DNA of 64,000 nt, from the NCBI RefSeq assembly GCF_000175215.2, contig NC_014816.1, positions 124,001-188,000 on the forward strand. Direction: 5' to 3'. The stretch's first letter is position 1; each line of letters opens with the position of its first letter. The stretch is from Asticcacaulis excentricus CB 48 (GTDB lineage: Bacteria; Pseudomonadota; Alphaproteobacteria; Caulobacterales; Caulobacteraceae). Made by a program: the position numbers and the translations under genes. This document shows positions 35,614 through 43,231 of the stretch, in pieces. Under the pieces are notes generated by a model that saw nothing but the letters and a program-made list of their open reading frames with translations, ran no database searches and had not been told where the DNA came from.

Positions 35614-36455
35614 AACACCTCCCCACAGGCGCGGCCCTGGTCGCCGGCGTTGTCGGTCAGCCGATCCGCCAGTCCCTTTCTCCCTTTCTGCACACGGCCT
35701 GGCTAAGGCATATGGGCCTCAACGGCGTCTATGCGCCCTTCGCGCCTGCCGATGATCATGCGTTTGAACGTCTTATTTTGTCGTGCCGCACCAATGGCAT
35801 CAAAGGCTTGAACATCACCGCTCCGTTCAAGGAACTGGCGTTGAAGCTCGCTGACACATCGACCGATCTGGCCCGTCGCTGCGGCTCGGCCAATCTTCTG
35901 ACCTTTGACGAAGACGGCAGCGTACACGCCCACTCCACCGACGGTCACGGGCTTATTCAGGCCTTTCATCTACAGGCGCCCGAGTGTGACCTAACGGCAG
36001 GCGCCGTGACGCTTCTTGGTGCCGGTGGGGCGTCGCGCGCCGTGGTGGCCGCCCTTCTGGATAAGGGCTGCCGCGATGTGCGCATCGTCAACCGCACAGT
36101 GGCCCGCGCCGAAGAGATCGTCTTTGCCTTCAAAGAGGGCGTCAGTGCCTATGCGCTGAGCGATATCGACCGCGCCTTTGCCGGTTCGGTGGCGGTGATC
36201 AATGCCGCGTCGGGCGGTCCCCTGCCCTTGTTTGACGCGCTCGATGCGTCAGCAACGGCTATGGACATGACCTACAGGCCGTTGAAAACCAACTGGTTGC
36301 AGGCGGCTGAAGCGCGCGGTCTCACAACGGTCGATGGCCTGATGATGCTGATTGAACAGGCGCGCCCGTCCTTTGCCGCCTTCTATGGTCAGGCCCCGGA
36401 TGCGGATTTCGACGTGCGCGGTCTGGCGCTGGAATTTCTGGGTGAGACGAAGTGA
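35610..36455 (+). CDS. aroE: Shikimate dehydrogenase
   Basis: 281 residues. Shikimate-binding SLSPFLHTAW, catalytic lysine in NITAPFKE, aspartate in STDGHG and the NADP-binding LLGAGGASRAV. Reduces 3-dehydroshikimate with NADPH. Overlaps maf and coaE by four bases each, a tightly coupled operon. Confidence 0.95.
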   Translation: MKHLPTGAALVAGVVGQPIRQSLSPFLHTAWLRHMGLNGVYAPFAPADDHAFERLILSCRTNGIKGLNITAPFKELALKLADTSTDLARRCGSANLLTFDEDGSVHAHSTDGHGLIQAFHLQAPECDLTAGAVTLLGAGGASRAVVAALLDKGCRDVRIVNRTVARAEEIVFAFKEGVSAYALSDIDRAFAGSVAVINAASGGPLPLFDALDASATAMDMTYRPLKTNWLQAAEARGLTTVDGLMMLIEQARPSFAAFYGQAPDADFDVRGLALEFLGETK

Positions 36456-37042
36456 TCCGTCTGGGTCTCACCGGCTCCATAGGTATGGGCAAATCGACCA
36501 TAGCGCGCATGTTCGCCGACGAAGGCTTGCCGGTCTGGGATGCCGACGAGACGGTTCATCGGCTATACGCGACCTCCGAACCGCTGAAAGCTGCCCTGGT
36601 CGAAGCCTTTGGTGAGGTTTTGACAGACGGCTCAGTTGATCGCGCGAAGCTATCTCTCAACCTGAAGGCAAAACCGGACGGTTTTGCACGGCTGAATGCT
36701 CTGGTCCATCCGGCGACGGTCGCCGATCGTGAGGCGTTTCTGGTCCACCATGCCGCCGCAGGCACGCGCCTCACCTTATGCGATATTCCGCTATTGTTTG
36801 AAACCGGCGCGCAAACAAGCTTCGACAAGGTGGTCGTCGTATCCGCCCCACCGGAGGTTCAGGCCGCCCGCGTCCTAGCCCGCCCCGGCATGACAGCGGA
36901 AAAGTTTGCGGACATATTGGCGCGTCAGATGCCAGACGCGGAAAAGCGCCGCCGTGCGGATTTCGTTATCGACACGTCGCAAACGCTTCAGGCCAATCGT
37001 CAACAGGTGCGTGAGATTATCCGCGATCTGCACGAAGCCTGA
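36452..37042 (+). CDS. coaE: Dephospho-CoA kinase
   Basis: 196 residues from a GTG at 36452 that overlaps the aroE stop. P-loop GSIGMGKST and DADETVHRLY; the LID region and C-terminal RRRADFVIDTS are present. Last step of CoA synthesis. Confidence 0.95.
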   Translation: MIRLGLTGSIGMGKSTIARMFADEGLPVWDADETVHRLYATSEPLKAALVEAFGEVLTDGSVDRAKLSLNLKAKPDGFARLNALVHPATVADREAFLVHHAAAGTRLTLCDIPLLFETGAQTSFDKVVVVSAPPEVQAARVLARPGMTAEKFADILARQMPDAEKRRRADFVIDTSQTLQANRQQVREIIRDLHEA

Positions 37043-37081
37043 CTCTGGACAAGCCCGACAAACGGAAGTCAAATCACCTTC

Positions 37082-37780
37082 ATGCGTCAGATCGTCCTCG
37101 ATACCGAAACCACCGGCATTGACCCGAAAAAAGGCCACCGCCTGATCGAAGTCGGCTGCATCGAAATCGAAGATCTGCTGCCGACGGGCAAGACCTTTCA
37201 CCATTATTTCAACCCCGAACGGCTGATAGAGCCGGACGCCATCCGCGTTCATGGCATCACCGATGAGATGGTGGCGGACAAGCCGAAATTTGCGGATCTG
37301 GCTCAGGCCTTTATCGACTTCGTCGGCGATGCGCCGATTATCGCGCACAATGCCTCGTTTGACCGGGGCTTTATCAATATGGAGCTAGAGCGACTGGGTC
37401 TGGATCCCACCGACCCGGACCGTTGGGTCGATACACTGGAACTGGCACGCTACAAGTTTCCGGGCATGGCCAATTCGCTTGATGCCCTGTGTAAGCGCTA
37501 TAATATCTCACTGGCCGAACGCGACAAACACGGGGCCTTGCTCGATGCGCGTCTGCTGGCCGGCGTTTATCTGGAGCTGTCTGGCGGTAAGGAACGCGGC
37601 CTTGACCTCAAGATGCACGGAATGGTGTCCGAAGACGGCACGGAGATCCGCGTGATGAACCACGGCCAGCGTCCCCGCCCTCTGCCCTCGCACATCCATC
37701 CGGAAGAAGCCGAAGCGCATAAGGCCTTCTGCCTCAAATATCTTAAAGACCAGAATATGTGGGGCTACACGGCCTCATAG
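37082..37780 (+). CDS. dnaQ: DNA polymerase III epsilon subunit (proofreading exonuclease)
   Basis: 232 residues. DEDDh exonuclease: Exo I LDTETTG, Exo II HNASFDRGF, Exo III HGALLDARLLAGVY. C-terminal part binds the alpha subunit. Forty bases after coaE, and followed by a strong terminator. Confidence 0.96.
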   Translation: MRQIVLDTETTGIDPKKGHRLIEVGCIEIEDLLPTGKTFHHYFNPERLIEPDAIRVHGITDEMVADKPKFADLAQAFIDFVGDAPIIAHNASFDRGFINMELERLGLDPTDPDRWVDTLELARYKFPGMANSLDALCKRYNISLAERDKHGALLDARLLAGVYLELSGGKERGLDLKMHGMVSEDGTEIRVMNHGQRPRPLPSHIHPEEAEAHKAFCLKYLKDQNMWGYTAS

Positions 37781-37784
37781 AAAT

Positions 37785-37820
37785 GAAAAGACCCGCAGCC
37801 ACAGACTGCGGGTCTTTTTT
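37785..37820. terminator. Bidirectional terminator between dnaQ and secB
   Basis: Stem of about 13 bp, AAAAGACCCGCAG (37786-37798) / CTGCGGGTCTTTT (37806-37818), loop CCACAGA. T-run on the plus strand for dnaQ and A-run on the other arm for secB on the minus strand. Confidence 0.9.
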
Positions 37821-37838
37821 CGCAAAACAGATTTTGGC

Positions 37839-38345
37839 TTATGCCTGGCCAGCGGTTTCGCCGATCTGACCCTTTTGCTGCATATAGAGCGCGGCAAAGT
37901 CGATGGGTTCGACGAAGAAGGGCGGGAAGAAGCCGCCGTCGGAGGTCGCATCGGCGATGATGCGGCGGGCGAATGGGAAGAGGTAACGCGGGCATTCGAC
38001 CAAAAGGGTCGGCTCGATCGCCGCTTGCGGCACGTTGGCCAGCTGGAACAGGCCGCCATAGACCAGTTCGATCGCAAACATCGGACCTTCGGGGTTTGAT
38101 GCCTTGACCGACAGCTTCAGATCGACTTCGAACAGGCCGTCCGGACGGCCCTTGGCGTTCATTTCTACGCCCATATCGATTTCCGGACGCTGATCCATGC
38201 GCAGCGAGTTGGGCGCGCGCGGGTTTTCAAACGAGAAATCGCGAATAAACTGGGCCAGAACCTGCATATTGGCAGGCAGAGGGCCGCCCTGGGCGTCGGT
38301 GGCCGGGGCGGTGCCGTTTTCGGCGGGGATCGAATCGTCAGCCAT
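37839..38345 (-). CDS. secB: Protein-export chaperone SecB
   Basis: 168 residues from the ATG at 38345. [11 protein letters not shown] near residue 32, [12 protein letters not shown] and [38 protein letters not shown] (read in parts) are diagnostic. Keeps preproteins unfolded for SecA. Classical neighbour of dnaQ near the origin. Confidence 0.96.
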   Translation of the reverse strand: MADDSIPAENGTAPATDAQGGPLPANMQVLAQFIRDFSFENPRAPNSLRMDQRPEIDMGVEMNAKGRPDGLFEVDLKLSVKASNPEGPMFAIELVYGGLFQLANVPQAAIEPTLLVECPRYLFPFARRIIADATSDGGFFPPFFVEPIDFAALYMQQKGQIGETAGQA

Positions 38346-38371
38346 TAAACTCAAAAACTCCGTTGGGCGTA

Positions 38372-38440
38372 TAAAGCGCATTCCGAAAGGGCTTAGCGGT
38401 TTTCGGAATCAAATGCGCGACCAAACAAAAAATTAGAGCC
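38372..38440 (+). repeat. RIME-like palindromic repeat, copy A
   Basis: Arms GCGCATTCCGAAA (38376-38388) and TTTTCGGAATCAAATGCGC (38400-38418) fold into an imperfect hairpin, followed by TTAGAGC at 38433. It matches copy B at about 38 of 47 aligned core positions and resembles the RIME/RPE-type intergenic repeats of alphaproteobacteria. It lies in the secB-timA gap. Confidence 0.7.
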
Positions 38441-38603
38441 GGGTTTTGTCCAGGTTTGAACGAAATCCGATCTAATATCCGGTTGAAAACGGCCCTAGCA
38501 CGCACAAAATCGATTGGCAATCAAACGAATGGTTCCGTTTACCTCAACTTTGCCTATATAGGGAAGATTAGACCTTGCTGTACCCCTGTTCGGAGACGTC
38601 TTG

Positions 38604-39227
38604 ATGCCCTGGGACCTGCTGATTCTGGCCTTGATCGCCGTGGTCGTGCTGTTTCAGCTCTACAACGTGTTGGGCCGCCGCGTCGGATTCAAGGCCGAAG
38701 ACAAACCCGTTGTCCCCAAGACCGAGGACTCGGAGGGCCCATTCAACAGGCCGGGTCAGGAGCCAAAGGCGCAGCCCGAACGCCTGCGTATGCCCAATCT
38801 GGACGCCTTAAAGTCGCGCGATGCCCATTTCAACGAGATCAATTTCGTTGAAAAGGCGCGTGAAGCCTATGAACAGATCGTGTTGGCTTTCAATCGCGGG
38901 GAAATCGAGGGTCTCAAGGATCGTTTGTCGGAAAGCGTTTATGGCGTCTTCGCCAAGGCCATCGAGGCGCGCGGTGAACAGAAGGCTATGACTGTGTCAT
39001 TTGTCGAATCGCCGAAGACAGATCTCGATCAGATCGACCTGAAAGATGACCGGGCCTCGGTGCGTGTGCGCTTCCTGTCGGAACTCCTTTATGAGATGGC
39101 CGACCCGGACGGTGGCGAACCGAAAAAGGCGCATCGCCGCACGGCTGAATTCTGGACCTTCCAGAAAAACCTGAAATCGCCGACCAATCCGTGGATTCTG
39201 TCCCGTGTCGAGGCCGCCAAGGCATGA
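38604..39227 (+). CDS. Tim44/TimA-like inner-membrane protein
   Basis: 207 residues from the ATG at 38604 (CGGAG nine bases upstream). One N-terminal membrane helix (LLILALIAVVVLFQLYNVLG), a Pro-rich linker and a Tim44-like domain (about residues 80-205, FVEKAREAYEQIVLAFNRGE, EFWTFQKNLKSPTNPWILSRVE, in parts). Probably an adaptor at the membrane, as in mitochondrial relatives. mltA overlaps its stop by four bases. Confidence 0.85.
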   Translation: MPWDLLILALIAVVVLFQLYNVLGRRVGFKAEDKPVVPKTEDSEGPFNRPGQEPKAQPERLRMPNLDALKSRDAHFNEINFVEKAREAYEQIVLAFNRGEIEGLKDRLSESVYGVFAKAIEARGEQKAMTVSFVESPKTDLDQIDLKDDRASVRVRFLSELLYEMADPDGGEPKKAHRRTAEFWTFQKNLKSPTNPWILSRVEAAKA

Positions 39228-40438
39228 GCCTGAGGGGGAGGGCAGGGGTGCTGACCGTCGCACGGCGTCTGCTCGCCTATGGATGCGTGTCCATGGCGGC
39301 GCTGAGTCTGGTGGCGTGCGTCGAAACACCCAAGCCTCCGGTGGGCCCGTCACCCCTACCGTCACCGCCCGTCCCCGAGACAGACCCACAGCCGGTGCCG
39401 ACGCCTCCTCCGTCTGAGCCTCTCGCGTCGCGGCCGTCACAAAGTCTTTCGGCTTTGCCAGGCTGGGGGGAGACGGACCCCTTTATTGCCCTTGAAGCCG
39501 TGCGCGGGGCCTGTGCCTATCGTCAGGGGCGCCAATACGCCCGGGCCTGCGATGCGCTTAAGACACAGGCGTTTGAACAGCCGGAAGAAATCAAGCAATG
39601 GCTTGAGGCCCGCTTTCGTGTCGAACGCATCGAAGGCGAGGGGCTTTTAACGGCCTATTTCGTGCCGGAATACCCGGCGACCACCACCCCTTCGCGCGAG
39701 TTTTCGCAACCCGTCCGTACCAAACCCGCCGACCTGGTATTGGTCGATGGGGCGCAAATGACCCCTCCACAGCCGGCAGGCAAACGCTTTGCGGCGCGCC
39801 GGGCCGGCGAGCTTTATGTGCCTTATTACACGCGCGCTGAAATCGAGGCCCAACCGGTCACGGGCCAGGCCTATTATATGCGGCCCGAAGACTATTTCTT
39901 TATGCAGATTCAGGGCTCTGGCTATCTGACGCTCGAAGACGGGACGCGCTTCATGGCGGCCTATGCCGCTGATAATGGCCTGCCGTTTGTAGGGATTGCC
40001 AAGACCCTGACCGAACGCGGTCTGATGAAGAAGGAACAAACTTCCGGCGAGGCTATTCGCCAATGGCTGGCCGATAATCGCGGCCCGGTGGCGCAGGAGG
40101 TCATGAACCAGAACCCGCGCTATGCCTTCTTTTCAATGGATATGACTAAGATGGAGCCGTTGGGCGCCGCGGCGATCCCGCTGCCCGCTGGCGCGGCCAT
40201 TGCCATTGATCCGTCTTTCCACCCTTATGGTGATCTGTACTGGGTCGATGCGGATGCGGGTTCGCTCAGCGGCGCCTTCCCCGCCTACCGCCGCCTGGTG
40301 GCGGCCCTCGACACGGGTGGGGCCATTCGCGGAAAGATTCGCGCCGACCTCTATATGGGTCACGGCGACCGCGCGGGCCGCGAAGCCGGGCGCGTCAAGC
40401 ACAAGCTGCGCCTGTGGCGTATCGTTCCGGCGGAATGA
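39224..40438 (+). CDS. mltA: Membrane-bound lytic murein transglycosylase A
   Basis: 404 residues from the ATG at 39224. Lipobox LVAC with C32, a Pro-rich linker (about 36-75), the MltA barrel (EGLLTAYFVPEYPAT, FFMQIQGSGYLTLEDG) and the 3D domain (DPSFHPYGDLYWVDAD). The catalytic aspartate should be in the 3D domain. Cuts glycan strands to 1,6-anhydro ends. Translated in an ATGA overlap with the Tim44-like gene. Confidence 0.94.
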   Translation: MSLRGRAGVLTVARRLLAYGCVSMAALSLVACVETPKPPVGPSPLPSPPVPETDPQPVPTPPPSEPLASRPSQSLSALPGWGETDPFIALEAVRGACAYRQGRQYARACDALKTQAFEQPEEIKQWLEARFRVERIEGEGLLTAYFVPEYPATTTPSREFSQPVRTKPADLVLVDGAQMTPPQPAGKRFAARRAGELYVPYYTRAEIEAQPVTGQAYYMRPEDYFFMQIQGSGYLTLEDGTRFMAAYAADNGLPFVGIAKTLTERGLMKKEQTSGEAIRQWLADNRGPVAQEVMNQNPRYAFFSMDMTKMEPLGAAAIPLPAGAAIAIDPSFHPYGDLYWVDADAGSLSGAFPAYRRLVAALDTGGAIRGKIRADLYMGHGDRAGREAGRVKHKLRLWRIVPAE

Positions 40439-40442
40439 TCTG

Positions 40443-40625
40443 CTATTTTTCTGAACGCTTCTGCTTATGCCTTCGGTACATGTCGCGCCAGTTATCGAAG
40501 CTGATGAATATGACAATCGCTACAATTGGTGCAGCAAAAAACACATAGATGCTTTGGATCAACGCGCCCGCAATGCTTAACCCAAAGAACGCGAGATACA
40601 TGTAAAATATGCGGCCGCGTTTCAT
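40443..40625 (-). CDS. Small two-helix membrane protein
   Basis: 60 residues: basic start (MKRGR), two hydrophobic segments (about 7-24 and 26-41), basic end (RRHKQKRSEK). Function unknown. Ten bases after the MAPEG stop on the same strand, convergent with mltA. Confidence 0.6.
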   Translation of the reverse strand: MKRGRIFYMYLAFFGLSIAGALIQSIYVFFAAPIVAIVIFISFDNWRDMYRRHKQKRSEK

Positions 40626-40634
40626 TGGACCCCT

Positions 40635-41045
40635 TTAAAAGTCAAACACCAGCCGGATGGCGCGCAGCGTCATATAGGCCAGTATGCCGGTGCTGGCGGC
40701 AAACACGCAAAAGCGCAGGATGACGTGGTTGCCGATGCCCTGCACCAGACTGTGGACAATGCGCAAAAGCACGTAGATCCACGCCAGAACCACGAACAAC
40801 TGATCGGCTAAACCGGACACCTGAATCCCCAGACTGAGGGCGTAAAACAGCGTCGGCTGTTCGGTAAGGTGGGTATAGTTGTCCGCCACGGCGCGTACAT
40901 CGGCGGGCAGGCGGAACAGGTGGCGCTTATCGGCAAACAACTGAAAGTCCTGCCCCAGTTGCAGCATGGCGGGTATGCGCCGGACATAGAGCCAGACGAG
41001 GACAATCAGTGACCAGGCAATAAGGGCAAGGAGCGGGGCAACCAT
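40635..41045 (-). CDS. MAPEG-family membrane protein
   Basis: 136 residues, four helices. Family motif RAVADNYTHLTEQPTLFYALSL (in parts) with the N-x-x-E-x-P pattern and WIYVLLRIVHSLVQ. MAPEG proteins include glutathione transferases and eicosanoid enzymes; bacterial members usually have no known substrate. A CtrA half-site TTAACCAT lies at 41082-41089 in its upstream region. Confidence 0.85.
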   Translation of the reverse strand: MVAPLLALIAWSLIVLVWLYVRRIPAMLQLGQDFQLFADKRHLFRLPADVRAVADNYTHLTEQPTLFYALSLGIQVSGLADQLFVVLAWIYVLLRIVHSLVQGIGNHVILRFCVFAASTGILAYMTLRAIRLVFDF

Positions 41046-41185
41046 GACCCCACTCTTGACGCGGCAACCGGTAAAAAAGCGTTAACCATATCCTCTTCCC
41101 TGAAAGACAAGCGATGCGGCGGGAGGCGGCGGCCGGCACTCAGAGCAGACGTAAGGGGTGTTTGCTTACATCTTCTGCCAGAGAT

Positions 41186-42670
41186 CTATCTGCGTCGCGT
41201 GGTGCGCGTGGGCTTTTTCATCGACCCCAGAAGCCCGCGAACCAGTTCACGACCCAGCGTCACGCCGATGGTGCGGATAACGGAGACGGCGACCGAGGTG
41301 ACGGCTTTTTCCGTGGCTGAAGGTTTATGCACTTCCGGCTTTTCGGTCTTTTCGGCGCGGGTAGTTTCGACCTCAACCGCTTCGCTCTCTTCGGTCTTGG
41401 CACGTGCCGTCAACAGCTCAAACGCGGATTCACGATCGCGCAAAGTGTCGTACATGCCCGATACCGGTGATTTGGCGATGATAGAGGCACGCTCAGCTTC
41501 GGTAGCGGGCCCCAGACGCGACGCCGGCGGGCGGATTTTTGATCTGGCCGTGACCGTGGGCGAGGCCTTTTCGTCGAGCACCGAGATCAGCGCCTCTCCG
41601 ACACCCAGACCCTGAATGGCCTCGATGGTGTCAAAGGCCGGGTTGGGACGGAAGGACTGTGCCGCGGCTTTCAGCCCTTTTTGTTCGGCAGGCGTATAGG
41701 CACGCAGGGCGTGCTGGATGCGGTTACCGAGTTGCGCCAATACCGAATCCGGCACGTCCGCCGGGTTTTGCGTGACGAAATAGATGCCGACACCCTTGGA
41801 CCGGATCAGGCGCACCACCTGCTCGATCTTTTCCAGCAACGGCTTGGGCGCTTCATCAAACAGAAGATGCGCCTCGTCAAAGAAGAAGACCATGCGCGGC
41901 TTTTCGGGGTCGCCGACTTCGGGCATCACCTCGAACAGTTCGGACAGCAGCCATAAAAGAAAGGTCGAATAGAGGCGGGGGCTGCCGATCAGCTTGTCGG
42001 CGGCCAGCACATTGACATAGCCCTTGCCGGAAATATCGGTACGCATAAGGTCTTCCAGACGCAGGGCCGGTTCACCAAAAAACTGCTCGCCGCCCTGACT
42101 TTCGAGCGCCAGTACCTGACGCTGAATGGCACCGATAGAGGCGGGGGACACCTGACCGTACTGGGCGCTGATCGCCTTGGCATTATCGGCCACGTGGTTG
42201 AGCATGGCGCGCAGGTCCTTAAGGTCAAGCAGCAGCAGCCCTTCCTTGTCGGCGACATGGAAGACGATGTTCAGCACGCCCTCTTGCACCTCATTGAGCT
42301 GGAACAGGCGCGCCAAAAGCAGCGGACCCATATCCGAAATCGTGGTGCGTATCGGGTGGCCCTTTTGGCCGAACAGGTCCCAGAAGACGACGGGGGCTGC
42401 GGCGGGCTTAAGCTCGATCCCCATTTCCTGTGCGCGCGCCAGAAGCTTTTCATTTGGATTGCCCGGCAAGCTGATCCCCGACAAGTCACCCTTCACATCG
42501 GCGGCAAAGACGGGCACGCCAGCGTCAGAAAAAGCCTGCGCCAGCACCTGAAGCGTCACCGTTTTACCCGTACCCGTCGCGCCAGCCACTATGCCGTGAC
42601 GGTTGGCGCGGTTGAGCAGAAGCGTCTGATGGCTGTCGGCGGAAAAGCCGATATCGATTCCCTGGGTCAT
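41186..42670 (-). CDS. HerA-like ATPase, DUF853 family
   Basis: 494 residues. Walker [14 protein letters not shown] (about 28-40), [11 protein letters not shown], Walker [13 protein letters not shown] and the arginine-rich [16 protein letters not shown]-terminal tail is charged and low complexity. FtsK/HerA-type DNA-pumping fold; DUF853 proteins are cytosolic and their role is unclear. Monocistronic here. Confidence 0.88.
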   Translation of the reverse strand: MTQGIDIGFSADSHQTLLLNRANRHGIVAGATGTGKTVTLQVLAQAFSDAGVPVFAADVKGDLSGISLPGNPNEKLLARAQEMGIELKPAAAPVVFWDLFGQKGHPIRTTISDMGPLLLARLFQLNEVQEGVLNIVFHVADKEGLLLLDLKDLRAMLNHVADNAKAISAQYGQVSPASIGAIQRQVLALESQGGEQFFGEPALRLEDLMRTDISGKGYVNVLAADKLIGSPRLYSTFLLWLLSELFEVMPEVGDPEKPRMVFFFDEAHLLFDEAPKPLLEKIEQVVRLIRSKGVGIYFVTQNPADVPDSVLAQLGNRIQHALRAYTPAEQKGLKAAAQSFRPNPAFDTIEAIQGLGVGEALISVLDEKASPTVTARSKIRPPASRLGPATEAERASIIAKSPVSGMYDTLRDRESAFELLTARAKTEESEAVEVETTRAEKTEKPEVHKPSATEKAVTSVAVSVIRTIGVTLGRELVRGLLGSMKKPTRTTRRR

Positions 42671-42841
42671 GTCGTTATCCTGTGTCGTAAACCCATGAAT
42701 AAAGCGTCGCGAACGCCTTTGGCAAAAGGTATTTCAATTGCGCCGCACCAACACCAAAGAACACAGTTCTCTCACACAGAAGTGATAACCGCGCGATCAG
42801 GCCTGATTAGTGTCATCGGGCCTGCGTGCTACTATCGAGAC

Positions 42842-42978
42842 AGCTCAGCGATGAGTCGTGGTTTGCGCCGCTTCCCCCCATAGGCCGCGCAGCCATTCCC
42901 GGGGTGGCCCTTCCCCCCATAAAGGGTGGCTCCGAAGAAGCCGCTCACCCGCCAGACCGGGTGAGCGGCTTATCCTTT
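42842..42978 (+). ncRNA. Candidate small RNA with two C6 loops and a terminator
   Basis: The stretch reads as consecutive hairpins: CTCA-GCGA-TGAG (a GNRA loop), two segments carrying the identical 12-mer CTTCCCCCCATA (42871-42882 and 42910-42921), the second in the loop between CCCTT and AAAGGG arms, and a strong 12-bp terminator stem. C-rich loops that can pair with Shine-Dalgarno sequences are typical of alphaproteobacterial regulatory RNAs such as GsrN and the alpha-r14 group. The 5' end is a guess from a weak TACTAT -10 at 42830. Confidence 0.5.
42940..42978 (+). terminator. Rho-independent terminator of the candidate small RNA
   Basis: Perfect 12-bp stem GCCGCTCACCCG / CGGGTGAGCGGC (42940-42969), 6-base loop, followed by TTATCCTTT. 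No protein gene on the plus strand ends nearby, so it implies a non-coding transcript. Confidence 0.75.
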
Positions 42979-43072
42979 CAGGCGGACGATGAACGCATGA
43001 CCCCATTCCGTTTCGTCAGAAACTTTATTTTCCCCAAGCCGTTGTCTTCGCCTGTGCTTTTGGCGGATAATT

Positions 43073-43089
43073 CACCTATTATATAGGTG
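43073..43089. promoter_or_regulatory. Palindromic operator candidate upstream of NAD-GDH
   Basis: CACCTAT-TAT-ATAGGTG, a perfect 17-bp palindrome 142 bases before the NAD-GDH start, overlapping possible -10 hexamers TATTAT/TATATA. Confidence 0.5.
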
Positions 43090-43109
43090 TGACGCTTAGC
43101 CTCGCGCCA

Positions 43110-43180
43110 TAAAGCGCATTCCGAAAGTGTGAAACGGTATTCGGGTCCAAATGCGCAACGAACAAGGGTTAGAGCGGTGT
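43110..43180 (+). repeat. RIME-like palindromic repeat, copy B
   Basis: Arms GCGCATTCCGAAA (43114-43126) and TATTCGGGTCCAAATGCGC (43138-43156), then TTAGAGC at 43169. Same order and spacing as copy A, with the same tail motif. Confidence 0.7.
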
Positions 43181-43231
43181 TTGGCTTCAATCTGAGCCAA
43201 GCCACGCCCTAAAGTGCAGTGGATGGAATTC

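Larger units (their letters stand above)
42671..43231. other. 560-base intergenic region
   Basis: Contains the candidate small RNA (42842-42978), the palindrome 43073-43089 and RIME-like copy B (43110-43180), plus the promoters of the HerA-like gene (minus) and NAD-GDH (plus). No ORF with a good start was seen. Confidence 0.7.

Noticed and set aside
41082..41089. CtrA regulation of the MAPEG gene
   Set aside because: Only a half-site TTAACCAT, which occurs by chance.
42194..42883. 229-codon plus-strand frame over the HerA-like gene and the sRNA region
   Set aside because: Antisense shadow extending by chance into the intergenic region; no start signal or family.
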